Assembly: GCF_014270035.1 (NCBI RefSeq)
Contig: NZ_JACNEP010000008.1
Span: 1-64,000 of the forward strand
Length of the DNA: 64,000 nt
Source: Neptunicella marina
GTDB lineage: Bacteria > Pseudomonadota > Gammaproteobacteria > Enterobacterales > Alteromonadaceae
Direction of reading: 5' to 3'
A program made the position numbers and the translations under genes. Under the pieces are notes generated by a model. That model did not search any database. It was not told the origin of the DNA and worked only from the letters and a program-made list of their open reading frames with translations. Positions 9,477-19,368 of the stretch are shown one piece after another (the stretch's first letter is position 1; every line of letters starts with the position of its first letter).

Positions 9477-9866
9477 ATGAAAAATATACTGATGATTTTA
9501 CTGATGTTGTTTTCTTTGCAAGCTTCTGCACAAAGTCAGATCCCCCGCACTCAACTTACTTCAGCTATTGTAAATCGAGAACCTGTTGACGACCTGGCCA
9601 ATCAGGTTGAGGTTGGTCAGGATATCGTCACTGTTTACTTTTATAATCAAACCCGCAACTTAAAAGGCCAGCAGTTGCTTCATCGCTGGTTTTATCAAGG
9701 TGAGCTAAAGGCGGAAGTATCACTTAATATTGGCAGCGATTACTGGCGTACCTATTCAAGTAAACGTATTCGTCCAGACTGGTCAGGGCAATGGCAAGTA
9801 CAGGTTGTACTCAATAATGGGGTGGTTGCCAGTCATAACTTTTCGGTAGTTAACAGCGACACCTAA
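9477..9866 (+). CDS. Secreted DUF2914 protein
   Basis: A 129-residue exported protein. Residues 1-18 are a Sec signal peptide ending LQASAQS. The mature part matches the DUF2914 pattern: QLTSAIVNREPVD, then HRWFYQGEL, WRTYSSKRI and SGQWQVQV. The domain is a small beta-sandwich of unknown function, sometimes found at the end of larger envelope proteins. It follows the esterase with a 21-nt gap containing AGGGGAT as ribosome-binding site. Confidence 0.82.
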   Translation: MKNILMILLMLFSLQASAQSQIPRTQLTSAIVNREPVDDLANQVEVGQDIVTVYFYNQTRNLKGQQLLHRWFYQGELKAEVSLNIGSDYWRTYSSKRIRPDWSGQWQVQVVLNNGVVASHNFSVVNSDT

Positions 9867-9891
9867 CTCTCTTTGTGAACTTTTTTGATCA

Positions 9892-9935
9892 TTGACTGGT
9901 CATCACTTATAAATATAATAACGTATACTTATTAT
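9892..9935 (+). promoter_or_regulatory. Promoter with overlapping palindromic operator for marR-emrAB
   Basis: A near-consensus sigma-70 promoter is visible: -35 TTGACT (9892-9897), a 16-nt spacer and -10 TATAAT (9914-9919). The inverted repeat ATAATAA (9915-9921) / TTATTAT (9929-9935) overlaps the -10 box and the start site. It lies 17 nt before the MarR gene, the expected place for an autorepressing MarR operator. The operator assignment is inference from position and symmetry. Confidence 0.7.
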
Positions 9936-9951
9936 ATGGTGTGTAGATGAT

Positions 9952-10380
9952 ATGCAAGAGCATGAAAATTCTCTGGGCTTTTTAATCGCCGATGTTTCCC
10001 GGTTAATGCGACGCGCGTTTCAGCGAAAACTGGAAGGCAGTGATCTCACAATGGCTCAGGCTAAAGCGCTGGTGTTTGTATCGCGGCATGAAGGTGTGCG
10101 TCAGGTGGATTTAGCCGATTATCTGGAATTGCAACCTATGACGTTAGTGCGATTAATTGACGGTTTGCAAAAACAAGGCCTGGTGGAACGCCGCGCCAAT
10201 CCCAGTGACAGACGTGCTTACGATATTTATCTCACCCCCCAGGCTGAGCCACAGCTAGCGCAAATAAAGCAAGTGGCTGAAGAAATAAAGGCATTTGCCT
10301 TTAGCGAGCTCGATAGTCAGCAAACCGAGCAATTTATAAGCGCATTAACCAATGCGCGTCAGAAACTCAATCAGATTTAA
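9952..10380 (+). CDS. MarR family transcriptional regulator
   Basis: A 142-residue winged-helix regulator. The MarR core is clear: VRQVDLADYLELQPMTL recognition region, LIDGLQKQGLVERR and the wing segment NPSDRRAYDIYLT. Family members are dimeric repressors released by small phenolic or drug-like ligands. It stands first in an operon with EmrA- and EmrB-type efflux genes, so it most likely represses them and itself from the palindrome overlapping the promoter. The Shine-Dalgarno is not obvious. Confidence 0.93.
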   Translation: MQEHENSLGFLIADVSRLMRRAFQRKLEGSDLTMAQAKALVFVSRHEGVRQVDLADYLELQPMTLVRLIDGLQKQGLVERRANPSDRRAYDIYLTPQAEPQLAQIKQVAEEIKAFAFSELDSQQTEQFISALTNARQKLNQI

Positions 10381-10401
10381 ATGCGTGGAGTGTTAGGTTA
10401 A

Positions 10402-11466
10402 ATGAGCGGTGAACAACAAGCACAAAGTCAACAACCAGCAAAAAAATCCTCAGTTAAACGCTGGATTTTGATGCTGGTTGTGCCAGCCATTGGATTATTG
10501 GCTGCGGGATATATTTATCTCAGGGACGGACGCTATGTGGACACGGATAATGCCTATGTGAAAGCAGATAAAGTACAGGTTAGCGCGGAGGTAGCTGGTA
10601 CGGTCAGGCAAGTATTGGTGGAAGAAAACCAGCAAGTTGCCGCCGGCCAGCTGCTATTTAAACTCGATGCAAAACCATTTGAGGTGGCGGTAAACAAAGC
10701 GCAATCACATGTTGCTCAGGTAACAACAGATCTGGATGCATTAAAAGCCAGTTATCAGGAAAAGCTGGCGGAAATTTCGCTGGCAAAAAGTCAGTATGCT
10801 TATCAGATCAAAGAACAGAACCGCATTGAAGGTTTGCTGAAAAAGGATTACATCTCACCTGCAAATTTCGATGATGCAAAACAAAATACAGAACTGGCGA
10901 AGTTGAAACTTGAAGCAGCCAACAAAGACTTACAACGTATTGCGGTGAGCTTAGGTGGTAGCGTGGACTTACCCGTTGAGCAACATCCCAATTATCTGGC
11001 AGCTCTGGCTGAACTGGACGAAGCCAAACTGGATTTAGCGCGTACTGAAGTACATGCCTCAATGTCGGGTATGGTGCGTATTCCTCCTAAACCTGGTCAA
11101 TATCTTAATGCGGGTCAAACCTCGATGACCTTAGTGGTGACTGATTATTTATGGGTTGAAGCCAATTATACCGAAACAGACCTAACCCATGTTAGCCCCG
11201 GACAACAGGTGACTATTCATATCGATACCTATCCGGATGACATCTGGCAGGGCACAGTCGAAAGTTTAAGCCCGGCAACCAGTGCGGAATTTTCGGTATT
11301 GCCCGCACAAAACGCCACAGGCAACTGGGTCAAAATTGCCCAGCGTGTGCCGGTTAAAATCAAAATTAAAGCAAATACTCACTTACCTAAGCTGCGCGCA
11401 GGATTAAGCGCAATTACTCAAATAGACACAGGATTTAAGCGTCAGCTGTTTGGTTACAGCCTGTAA
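10402..11466 (+). CDS. EmrA/HlyD family efflux membrane fusion protein
   Basis: A 354-residue periplasmic adaptor anchored by one N-terminal transmembrane helix (about 20-41). It contains the biotinyl-lipoyl-like motif YVDTDNAYVKAD and the barrel-sandwich segment EVAGTVRQVLVEENQQV, an alpha-helical hairpin (about 95-180), and the second lipoyl half (MSGMVRIPPKPGQYL). It links the MFS pump encoded next to an outer-membrane channel such as TolC, expelling hydrophobic drugs. It ends one base before the pump gene starts. Confidence 0.93.
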   Translation: MSGEQQAQSQQPAKKSSVKRWILMLVVPAIGLLAAGYIYLRDGRYVDTDNAYVKADKVQVSAEVAGTVRQVLVEENQQVAAGQLLFKLDAKPFEVAVNKAQSHVAQVTTDLDALKASYQEKLAEISLAKSQYAYQIKEQNRIEGLLKKDYISPANFDDAKQNTELAKLKLEAANKDLQRIAVSLGGSVDLPVEQHPNYLAALAELDEAKLDLARTEVHASMSGMVRIPPKPGQYLNAGQTSMTLVVTDYLWVEANYTETDLTHVSPGQQVTIHIDTYPDDIWQGTVESLSPATSAEFSVLPAQNATGNWVKIAQRVPVKIKIKANTHLPKLRAGLSAITQIDTGFKRQLFGYSL

Positions 11467-11467
11467 T

Positions 11468-12997
11468 ATGAGTACGCAAACCATTTCAGGTGCTGCCGGT
11501 CTGGAAAAAAGCGGCGAGCACCGGGGCTTAATTACCTTATCGGTAATGTTAACCACCATAATGCAGGCGCTCGATACCACCATAGCTAATGTGGCGTTGC
11601 CACATATGCAGGGTTCAATGGGCGCAACTCAGGATCAGATTGCCTGGGTACTTACTTCTTATATTGTGGCGGCGGCGATCTGTATGCCGCTGACCGGTTT
11701 TTTATCGGCACGTTTCGGGCGCAAGCGTTTATTTTTATGGTCGGTGGTCGGATTTACCTTAACCTCCATGTTATGTGGTGCCGCGCAAAGCCTTGAGCAA
11801 ATTGTTATTTTTCGTCTGTTACAAGGCGTGTTTGGCGCATCGTTAGTGCCCTTATCCCAGTCGGTTTTACTCGATACCTATCCAAAAGAAAAACATGCCT
11901 CGGCGATGGCAATGTGGGGTGTGGGCGTGATGCTTGGCCCTATTCTTGGACCTTCGTTGGGTGGCTGGTTAACGGAATACTACAACTGGCGCTGGGTGTT
12001 TTATATCAATCTGCCATTTGGTCTGCTGGCCTGGTTTGGGTTGATGGCCTATGTAAAAGAAACGCCGATCGATAACAACCGCCGCTTTGATTATCTGGGT
12101 TTTGGTTTGTTGAGTCTGGCAATTGGTGCATTGCAGATGATGCTGGATCGTGGTCACACGCTTGACTGGTTTAATAGTATGGAAGTGGTGATTGAATGTG
12201 GGCTGGCTGCGCTGTGTTTTTATCTGTTTATTGCGCATATGTTCACCTCAAAGAACCCTTTTATTGAGCCGGGCATTTTTAAAGACCGCAATTTTAGTGT
12301 CGGACTGTTATTTATATTTGTGGTGGGCATCATTCTGTTGGCGACCATGGCGTTACTTCCGCCCTTTATGCAAAACCTGATGGGTTATCCGGTCATTGAT
12401 GTAGGCATGATTTTAGCGCCTCGTGGCTTTGGCACCATGGCTGCAATGATGACGGTCGGTAAACTGGCGGGCAAAGTCGATGTACGCTGGAACATTTTAC
12501 TGGGCCTGATCCTGACCAGCTTTTCGTTATGGGAGATGACCTTGTTTACCGCAGATAGCACTGCATCTGACATTATTCGTACTGGTGTGGTTCAGGGTCT
12601 GGGTTTAGGTTTTATTTTTGTGCCTCTGTCCACCCTTTCCTTTGCAACGTTAAATCCTAAGTACCGCAATGAAGGAACGGCGCTGTTTAGTCTGATGCGT
12701 AACATTGGCAGTAGTATTGGTATTTCCGTGGTGATGACTTATTTTGCCCAGAAAACTCAGGCTAATCATGCAGCCTTTGCAGGATTTATGTCGATTGATA
12801 ATCAGGCATTAACTCAGGCGACAGAAATCGGTGCACTGAATATCTCGAGCATGGCTGGATTGGAGCAATTGAATAATATGGTAACGCGCGAAGCGGCGGT
12901 TATGGCCTATTTACAGGATTTCCGTCTGATGATGTATGTCACCCTGATAGCCATACCTATGTTGTTGTTATTTAAGCTTAATAAAAAGCCTGGTTAA
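11468..12997 (+). CDS. EmrB/QacA (DHA2) family MFS multidrug transporter
   Basis: A 14-helix proton-driven drug exporter of about 509 residues. The DHA2 signatures are MQALDTTIANVALPHMQG in helix 1, GFLSARFGRKRLF for motif A, and GPILGPSLGGWLTEYYNWRW for motif C. The ATG at 11468 immediately follows the emrA-like stop codon; the upstream GTG in frame lies inside that gene. With the preceding adaptor it forms an EmrAB-type pump controlled by the MarR regulator. Confidence 0.94.
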   Translation: MSTQTISGAAGLEKSGEHRGLITLSVMLTTIMQALDTTIANVALPHMQGSMGATQDQIAWVLTSYIVAAAICMPLTGFLSARFGRKRLFLWSVVGFTLTSMLCGAAQSLEQIVIFRLLQGVFGASLVPLSQSVLLDTYPKEKHASAMAMWGVGVMLGPILGPSLGGWLTEYYNWRWVFYINLPFGLLAWFGLMAYVKETPIDNNRRFDYLGFGLLSLAIGALQMMLDRGHTLDWFNSMEVVIECGLAALCFYLFIAHMFTSKNPFIEPGIFKDRNFSVGLLFIFVVGIILLATMALLPPFMQNLMGYPVIDVGMILAPRGFGTMAAMMTVGKLAGKVDVRWNILLGLILTSFSLWEMTLFTADSTASDIIRTGVVQGLGLGFIFVPLSTLSFATLNPKYRNEGTALFSLMRNIGSSIGISVVMTYFAQKTQANHAAFAGFMSIDNQALTQATEIGALNISSMAGLEQLNNMVTREAAVMAYLQDFRLMMYVTLIAIPMLLLFKLNKKPG

Positions 12998-13058
12998 GTT
13001 TTTAGTTAATTTGCTTTGCGCTATAGTGGATAAAACATTTTCTAAAAATGAGTAAAAC

Positions 13059-13835
13059 ATGCAAAAGCCCTGTGATTTTTCAGAACTAAGTTGTCAACAA
13101 TGTCGCAACGGAGAGTCTCTGGGGTTTGATTTTTCGATGGCATTTCAGCCAATTATCGATATTCAAAACCGTTCGGTTTTTGCCTATGAAGCCTTGGTTC
13201 GAGGTGTAAAAGGTGAATCAGCCTATTCGATACTTAGTCAGGTAAATGAGTCTAACCGTTATCGGTTTGATCAAACCTGTCGGGTGAAGGCTATTTCACT
13301 TGCAGCTCAACTGGGTATCGATTGTTTTGTCAGTATCAATTTTTTGCCTAATGCGGTGTATAAACCGGAGTTGTGTATTCGCACTACCTTAAAAGCAGCA
13401 AAGGAATACAATTTTCCGGTTGAACGTATCCTGTTTGAGTTGATTGAAGATGAGCGCATTGTGGATATGCCGCACCTGAAAAATATCATAGAGGCCTATC
13501 AGCAAATGGGGTTTCTTACTGCGCTGGATGATTTTGGCTCAGTGCACTCCGGATTAAACTTGCTGGCTAACTTTCACCCTGATCTGCTCAAACTGGATAT
13601 TGAATTAATACGGGATATTGATAGTAATCCGGTTAAGCAATCCATTGTTAAACATATGGCCGCTTTGTGCAGTGAGCTGAAAATCCGGTTACTTGCCGAA
13701 GGGGTGGAAACTGAACAGGAATTTGCCTTTTTAAAACAAGCCGGTGTGGTCTATATGCAAGGTTATTACATAGCGCGTCCCGGTTTTGAAATGCTGCCAG
13801 CAATTAACCCTGCGGTTTTTGATCAACCGCAGTAA
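13059..13835 (+). CDS. EAL domain cyclic-di-GMP phosphodiesterase
   Basis: A 258-residue stand-alone EAL protein expected to hydrolyse c-di-GMP to pGpG. The catalytic set appears intact: EAL at 44-46, the Asn of SINF, E127 (FELIE), the DD pair at 157-158 (ALDDFGS), K178, the AEGVE segment at 213-217 and Q234. The N-terminus has a CxxC (C12, C15) plus C5, a possible metal or redox site (inference). There is no transmembrane helix or separate sensor domain. It is monocistronic between emrB and hemC. Confidence 0.92.
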   Translation: MQKPCDFSELSCQQCRNGESLGFDFSMAFQPIIDIQNRSVFAYEALVRGVKGESAYSILSQVNESNRYRFDQTCRVKAISLAAQLGIDCFVSINFLPNAVYKPELCIRTTLKAAKEYNFPVERILFELIEDERIVDMPHLKNIIEAYQQMGFLTALDDFGSVHSGLNLLANFHPDLLKLDIELIRDIDSNPVKQSIVKHMAALCSELKIRLLAEGVETEQEFAFLKQAGVVYMQGYYIARPGFEMLPAINPAVFDQPQ

Positions 13836-13922
13836 AATCACACAAGCCTGTACTGTCCTGACCAGTGGCTTTTCTGTTAAGATTAAGTCACTTATTTGAA
13901 ATTTTCTGTGACAGGAAACAGC

Positions 13923-14849
13923 ATGACACAGCGTGTGATCCGCATTGCTACCCGCGAAAGTGCACTGGCTTTATGGCAGGCCAATTATGTTAAAGATGCA
14001 CTGCAACAAGCTCACCCTCAACTGCAGGTTGAGTTGCTTCCTATGACCACCAAAGGTGACCAAATTCTCGATTCACCACTGGCAAAAGTCGGTGGTAAAG
14101 GGTTGTTTATTAAAGAACTGGAAGTGGCGATGCAACAAGGCCGTGCGGATATTGCTGTGCATTCAATGAAAGATGTTCCGGTTGAGCTGCCTGACGGTTT
14201 TGGTTTACATGCCATATGTGAGCGTGAAGATCCGCGTGATGCCTTTGTTTCCAATAACTACGATTCAATCGATGCTTTGCCACAAGGTGCGGTGGTGGGC
14301 ACGTCCAGTTTACGCCGCCAGGTGCAACTTAAAAAACACCGTCCAGATCTGACGATCAAAGATTTACGCGGCAACGTGAATACCCGTTTAGGGAAGCTGG
14401 ACGATGGACAATACGATGCCATTATTCTGGCCTCAGCAGGTTTATTAAGACTTGGGATGCCAACAAGGATTACTTGTTATATTGAGCCTGAATTTTCGTT
14501 ACCTGCCGTTGGACAAGGTGCCGTCGGCATTGAATGCCGTAATGATGATCAGGAATTAATTGGATTGCTGGCACCTTTGCATCATGTGCCAACTGCAATC
14601 TGTGTCAGCGCCGAACGTGCCTTGAATAAACGCCTTGAAGGTGGTTGTCAGGTGCCCATTGGCAGCTTTGCAATACTTGAAGGCAAAAACGTTTTTTTAC
14701 GTGGTTTGGTCGGTTCGGTTAACGGTGAAAAAATAGTGACAGCCCAGCAAACTGCACACGCAGATCAGGCTGAAGAAATGGGTATCGACGTTGCCGAGCA
14801 GTTATTAGCGCAGGGTGCAGATAAATTACTGGCTGAAGCATATCTATGA
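13923..14849 (+). CDS. hemC: Porphobilinogen deaminase (hydroxymethylbilane synthase)
   Basis: HemC polymerises four porphobilinogens into hydroxymethylbilane. From the ATG at 13923 (AGGAAA Shine-Dalgarno 4 nt upstream) the protein is 308 residues. Catalytic Asp84 (HSMKD) and dipyrromethane-cofactor Cys242 (EGGCQVPIG) fall at the same numbers as in E. coli. A TTG further upstream is in frame but lacks support. The stop overlaps the start of the hemD-hemX fusion by ATGA. Confidence 0.97.
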   Translation: MTQRVIRIATRESALALWQANYVKDALQQAHPQLQVELLPMTTKGDQILDSPLAKVGGKGLFIKELEVAMQQGRADIAVHSMKDVPVELPDGFGLHAICEREDPRDAFVSNNYDSIDALPQGAVVGTSSLRRQVQLKKHRPDLTIKDLRGNVNTRLGKLDDGQYDAIILASAGLLRLGMPTRITCYIEPEFSLPAVGQGAVGIECRNDDQELIGLLAPLHHVPTAICVSAERALNKRLEGGCQVPIGSFAILEGKNVFLRGLVGSVNGEKIVTAQQTAHADQAEEMGIDVAEQLLAQGADKLLAEAYL

Positions 14850-16762
14850 CCCGGTTTTTGCTGTTAAAGCCACAGCCCAAGGTAATTAAAACCCTGGATG
14901 TTATGCAACAGGCTGGTTTAACGGTTGTGGCTGAGCCTTTGCAGCAAATTGTTGAAGATAGTAGTCAGTTCAGTGTTTTTGTTCAGCAACTAACATCCTT
15001 GCCACAAAAAAGCTGCGTGATTTTTACCAGCACCTTTGCCGCAGAATATGCCATCAAAGCCATGCAGGGGAATATCTGGCCGCAGCAACTAAATTATTTC
15101 GCTGTAGGCAGCAGCACAGCTGATTGTTTGCAGAATACGGACATTAAAGTTCGTCTGCCCAAACGTTTTGACAGTGAAGGCCTGTTAGAAATGGCCGAAC
15201 TGATTGATGTTAGCCAGCGGCAGGTATTGATTGTTAAAGGTCAAAACGGACGTCAAACCTTGCAGCAGGAGCTGACTGAGCGTGGTGCAACGGTGCAGCT
15301 GGCAGAGCTGTATAAACGTGAAAATCTTAGCCCCGCGGCAGATGATAAATCGTGGCAAAAACAGCAGATTAATTGCATTATTGCTACTAGTGGTGAACAG
15401 GTTGAACAGGCTTTTTCGATCTGGCCGGCGTCATGGTTAACCGCGGTTAGCTGGATATGTATTAGCCAGCGTATTGCAGATATGCTGTCACAGCATGGTG
15501 TTAAAAAAATAACCGTCAGTGATAACGCGACGGATGAAGCCGTCATTAAATGTGCTGTAGAATTTGAGGAGCAGCAAATGTCTCAGGATACTGATCAGGA
15601 CAAGCTGAAAGAATTGGAATCACAGGTTAAACAGAGTCAGGCTGCTGCCTCTGAATCCAAAGTTGCGCCTGAATCAGAGGTTAAACCAGAGCCCGCGCCT
15701 AAGATTAATAAGCCTCAGTCCCAATCGATACCTCAAGGCAATAAAGGCACCAGTGCCTGGCTTAAACTACTGGTTTTAATTAATTTCATTGCTGTGATTG
15801 CCCTGGCCGCAGGTGCTTACTGGTGGTGGTCACAGCAGCAGGCTCGTCAACAACAACAGCAGGATCAATTCAGCCAACAGCAACGTGAATTAATGCAATC
15901 CATTGAGCTGGCGCGTCAGCAAATGTTAAATAAACAAGATGCACAGAATAGTGAATTAACACAGCAGGTTGAGCAATTGGTGCAACAATCTGCCGCCAAT
16001 ACACAGCATCTTAATCAGATGTCGGGACAACGTCCCAGTGACTGGGTGATTGCTGAAGCGGATTATTTAGTCAAAATGGCTGGCCGTAAATTATGGCTGG
16101 AACACGATACTGATACAGCTATTGCCATGTTGAAAGCTGCCGATGTACGTTTGGCTGAACTGGACGATCCGAGTTTGTTGCCGGTGCGCGCCAACATAAA
16201 TGATGATATTCAGACTCTGCAACTGATAAACCCGGTGCCTTTCGACAGTTTAGTCTTAAATTTATCCAGTTTACGCAATCGCGCCGAAGCGTTGCCGGTT
16301 GCTATGGTGGCATTGCCAAAAGCCGAGGATGCTGCTCAACAGAGTGAACTAAGTGACTCGGTGGATGACTGGCAGGCGAACCTGAGTCGCAGCTGGGAAA
16401 AGTTCAAACAAAACTTTATTACCATTAAACCGCGGGTAGATAAGGTGCAGCCCTTAATGAATGCACAGGAGCAGTGGCTGGTTAAACAACAGTTTAAGCA
16501 TTATTTACAGCAGGCCGAATGGGCATTGCAGCAGGAAAAAGCTGATTATTTTGTGCAGTCAGTGCAGGCCGCCCTGGTAAATTTACAGCAGTATTTCGAT
16601 TTTAGTTCTGCCGCTGTGCGTCAGGTGGAACAACAACTATTGGAGCTAAGCAAAACCGATATTCATCGACAGTACCCACAGCAATTAAGTGCTGCGCAGC
16701 CCTTGCGCGAACTCACACAACAGCGCCTTTCTGGTGCAATTAAGCAAGAGCAAGCATTATGA
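14846..16762 (+). CDS. hemD: Fused uroporphyrinogen-III synthase (HemD) and HemX membrane protein
   Basis: One uninterrupted 638-codon frame joins two proteins that are separate in E. coli. Residues 1-244 are a HemD domain that cyclises hydroxymethylbilane to uroporphyrinogen III ([27 protein letters not shown]). Residues 245-638 are HemX-like: an acidic/proline-rich linker, one transmembrane helix (about 303-327), a Gln-rich coiled coil, then a large periplasmic-type domain. Met245 (15578) has GAGGAG 7 nt upstream, so HemX might also be made separately. HemX proteins are often labelled uroporphyrin-III methyltransferases, but no methylase motif is visible. It overlaps both hemC and hemY by 4 bp. 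Confidence 0.92.
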   Translation: MTRFLLLKPQPKVIKTLDVMQQAGLTVVAEPLQQIVEDSSQFSVFVQQLTSLPQKSCVIFTSTFAAEYAIKAMQGNIWPQQLNYFAVGSSTADCLQNTDIKVRLPKRFDSEGLLEMAELIDVSQRQVLIVKGQNGRQTLQQELTERGATVQLAELYKRENLSPAADDKSWQKQQINCIIATSGEQVEQAFSIWPASWLTAVSWICISQRIADMLSQHGVKKITVSDNATDEAVIKCAVEFEEQQMSQDTDQDKLKELESQVKQSQAAASESKVAPESEVKPEPAPKINKPQSQSIPQGNKGTSAWLKLLVLINFIAVIALAAGAYWWWSQQQARQQQQQDQFSQQQRELMQSIELARQQMLNKQDAQNSELTQQVEQLVQQSAANTQHLNQMSGQRPSDWVIAEADYLVKMAGRKLWLEHDTDTAIAMLKAADVRLAELDDPSLLPVRANINDDIQTLQLINPVPFDSLVLNLSSLRNRAEALPVAMVALPKAEDAAQQSELSDSVDDWQANLSRSWEKFKQNFITIKPRVDKVQPLMNAQEQWLVKQQFKHYLQQAEWALQQEKADYFVQSVQAALVNLQQYFDFSSAAVRQVEQQLLELSKTDIHRQYPQQLSAAQPLRELTQQRLSGAIKQEQAL

Positions 16763-17919
16763 TCCGCCTGCTGCTGCTTTTTGTGTTGTTAATTGCCGGT
16801 TTGGTCGCAGGGCGACTGCTGACCGACCAGCAGGGTTATGTATTAATCGCACTGGATAACTGGACCATAGAAATGAGTGTGGTTACTTTGCTCTCGCTAA
16901 TTGTCGGTTCCATGGTGTTGTTTTTGGTGGCGGAGTGGCTGTTTAAGAAAGGCTGGAGAGGATTGGGTGGTAGTCTTAATCTGGTTAGTCGCTGGCGTGA
17001 ACGTCGTCGTCACAGTGCTTACATTAACGGAATGATTGCGTTAAAAGAGCAACATTTGGTGGAAGCCCAAAAATATTTCACGCGCTTAAATAGTCAGTCG
17101 TTGCATGGTGTGGATTTATTACATGCAGCAGATGCCACAGCGTTACTGAATCAGACTCAAACGTCCACCGAGTTGTGGGAAAAGGCCTTGCTTGATCCTG
17201 CAACAGAGCTCGCAGCAAAATTGCATTTTATTCAGCTACATTTGCAGGAAAAGCGATTCGATAAAGCATTGCAACTGTTGCAACATTTACCCGAGAAATA
17301 TCGCCAACATCCTACTGTTGCGCAATATTGGTGTGAAGGGCTGGCAGCTAAAGGTAATTGGCACGAGCTTAAAGATCGTCTTAAGGGGTGGAAAAAAATA
17401 CTGGGAATGGAAAGTTACAGTCAGTGGATGCAGCGCTGCTCCTTTGGCGTATTTGCTGAAATCGCCAGCAAACAAGGCGCCATTCAACTGAAAAATGTAT
17501 GGCAAGCGCTACCGCGCTCCGATCGTAAAGATCATGCACAGCAAGCCGCTTATGTAAAACAACTTATTGGACAGGGCATGCACAATGACGCTGCCGCTGC
17601 ACTAGTGGAATTTCAGAATCACCCACAACCACAATTACTGCCCTTGTATAGCCAACTTCGCTGTAAAGCTCCTGCTGCGGTGATCAAACAACTTGAAGGT
17701 TGGTTGCGTAAAGATGAAAACAATCTGAAGTTATTAAGCGCTCTGGCCAGTGTGGCGTTTTATAGCGACAATTTTGTTTTGGCAGAAAAAGTTCTGCAAA
17801 AACGTCTGGGACTTGAGGCCGATCGTGATGATCTATTGTTGCTAGCCAAAACCAAAGAAATGTCCGGTCAGACGCAACAGGCGATGGAATTATATAAACA
17901 GGCATTGAATAATGCTTAA
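16759..17919 (+). CDS. hemY: HemY, membrane TPR protein of the heme operon
   Basis: A 386-residue inner-membrane protein with two N-terminal transmembrane helices (about 1-20 and 39-60). A basic stretch (RWRERRRH) and a long helical, TPR-rich domain follow, ending in a clear TPR (LLLLAKTKEMSGQTQQAMELYKQAL). It is the gammaproteobacterial HemY, not the protoporphyrinogen oxidase of Gram-positives. Its role with HemX is thought to be in organising late porphyrin synthesis. Its ATG overlaps the hemD-hemX stop, so the three heme genes form one operon. Confidence 0.92.
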   Translation: MIRLLLLFVLLIAGLVAGRLLTDQQGYVLIALDNWTIEMSVVTLLSLIVGSMVLFLVAEWLFKKGWRGLGGSLNLVSRWRERRRHSAYINGMIALKEQHLVEAQKYFTRLNSQSLHGVDLLHAADATALLNQTQTSTELWEKALLDPATELAAKLHFIQLHLQEKRFDKALQLLQHLPEKYRQHPTVAQYWCEGLAAKGNWHELKDRLKGWKKILGMESYSQWMQRCSFGVFAEIASKQGAIQLKNVWQALPRSDRKDHAQQAAYVKQLIGQGMHNDAAAALVEFQNHPQPQLLPLYSQLRCKAPAAVIKQLEGWLRKDENNLKLLSALASVAFYSDNFVLAEKVLQKRLGLEADRDDLLLLAKTKEMSGQTQQAMELYKQALNNA

Positions 17920-18029
17920 TCATCCCCATGCTATGTTGTTAGGTAACAGATTCGATTCATTTTGGTCGATATCGGTTAGTGTGTGATCAGTTTTTAATTG
18001 GTCTTTGAGTAACACTTAATGAGGATATT

Positions 18030-19280
18030 ATGACTTTTTCTATGGCAGATAAGGCGCATCAGGCGCAAATCGCCTCCAGACAACTTGCCCGACTTACTTC
18101 ATCTGAAAAAAATTCAATTTTAAACCGAATTGCTGCTCTCATTCTGCATCATGAAGATGCTATTTTAGCTGCAAACCAACTTGATATTTCCGCGGCACAA
18201 CAGGCTAATTTAGCGTCCGCCATGGTTGATCGCCTGCGTCTTGATCGTAGTGCGCTGGAAAAAATTGCCCAGGCTGTTAACGAAATTGCCGGTCAGTCTG
18301 ATCCCGTTGGCAGCATTAGCAAAATTGAACGACGTCCAAGCGGTATTGAAGTTGGCAAGATGCGTATCCCTCTGGGGGTAATTGCTATGATTTATGAGTC
18401 ACGTCCAAATGTAACCATAGACGCTGCAGCACTTTGTTTAAAAGCCGGTAATGCGGTGATCTTACGTGGTGGTAAAGAAGCGATTAATTCCAATCTGGCT
18501 TTAGCTAAGTGCATAGAACAGGCTTTGCAGGAACATAAGATTAATCCGGACGCGGTGGTAGTGGTGCCAGACCCCGATCGCGCTATTATGAACGAACTGA
18601 TGACCTTAAATCAGTATGTGGATTTAATTATTCCGCGTGGTGGTGAAGGCCTGATCCGCTTTGTGAGTGAAAACAGTCGGGTTCCTGTGATCCAGCATTT
18701 TAAAGGTGTATGTCATTTGTATGTGGATGATGCCGCCGATATCAATAAAGCGCTGAACATTTTAGATAATGGTAAAGCGCAACGTGTGAGCGCCTGTAAT
18801 GCACTGGAAACCATGTTGGTGCATAAAGACATTGCCGCCGAGTTTTTACCTAAAGCAGCTGCACTGTTGAAGCAACGTCAGGTTAAAGTGCACGCCTGTG
18901 AACAAAGTCTCGGTTACTTTGAAGGTGCCACCGCCGCCACAGACGAAGACTGGCATGCTGAATATCTGGCATTGGAAATCGCGATTAAAATCGTTGATGA
19001 TTTTGATGCGGCCATTGCCCACATTGACTTGTATAGTTCAGGTCATACCGAAGTCATTGTGTCGCAGGATTATTCACGTGCGCAGCAATTTATTCGCAGC
19101 ATTAACTCAGCCGTGGTGATGGCCAATGCGTCGTCGCGTTTTTCTGACGGTGGTGAACTTGGTCTGGGTGCAGAGATTGGTATTTCAACCAGTAAATTAC
19201 ATGCTTACGGCCCGATGGGCGTGGAGTCACTAACGACCGAAAAATTTGTGGTGTTAGGTGATGGAGAAGTTCGCGCATAA
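18030..19280 (+). CDS. proA: Gamma-glutamyl phosphate reductase
   Basis: ProA reduces gamma-glutamyl phosphate to glutamate semialdehyde with NADPH, the second step of proline synthesis. The 416-residue aldehyde-dehydrogenase-type protein has PNVTIDAAALCLKAGNAV, the catalytic Cys256 (RVSACNALET) and a C-terminal GPMGVESLTTEKFV. GAGGA lies 5 nt upstream of the ATG. proB is not adjacent; the gene stands alone and ends in a terminator. Confidence 0.97.
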   Translation: MTFSMADKAHQAQIASRQLARLTSSEKNSILNRIAALILHHEDAILAANQLDISAAQQANLASAMVDRLRLDRSALEKIAQAVNEIAGQSDPVGSISKIERRPSGIEVGKMRIPLGVIAMIYESRPNVTIDAAALCLKAGNAVILRGGKEAINSNLALAKCIEQALQEHKINPDAVVVVPDPDRAIMNELMTLNQYVDLIIPRGGEGLIRFVSENSRVPVIQHFKGVCHLYVDDAADINKALNILDNGKAQRVSACNALETMLVHKDIAAEFLPKAAALLKQRQVKVHACEQSLGYFEGATAATDEDWHAEYLALEIAIKIVDDFDAAIAHIDLYSSGHTEVIVSQDYSRAQQFIRSINSAVVMANASSRFSDGGELGLGAEIGISTSKLHAYGPMGVESLTTEKFVVLGDGEVRA

Positions 19281-19331
19281 AGTTTTAAGGCGCTGAATTT
19301 CTGACTAAATTCACAATAATCGCGATACACT

Positions 19332-19357
19332 AAGGCTCATTCATCTGAGCCTTTTTA
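19332..19357 (+). terminator. Rho-independent terminator after proA
   Basis: AAGGCTCA (19332-19339) pairs with TGAGCCTT (19346-19353) and is followed by a T run. It leaves only about a dozen bases before the next start codon, so the DMT gene may be read from within or through it. Confidence 0.8.
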
Positions 19358-19368
19358 TTGCCTGCATT

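Noticed and set aside
14846-16762. HemX half as an active uroporphyrinogen-III methyltransferase
   Set aside because: The usual annotation of HemX is historical; no SAM-binding or CobA-type motif is seen in residues 245-638.
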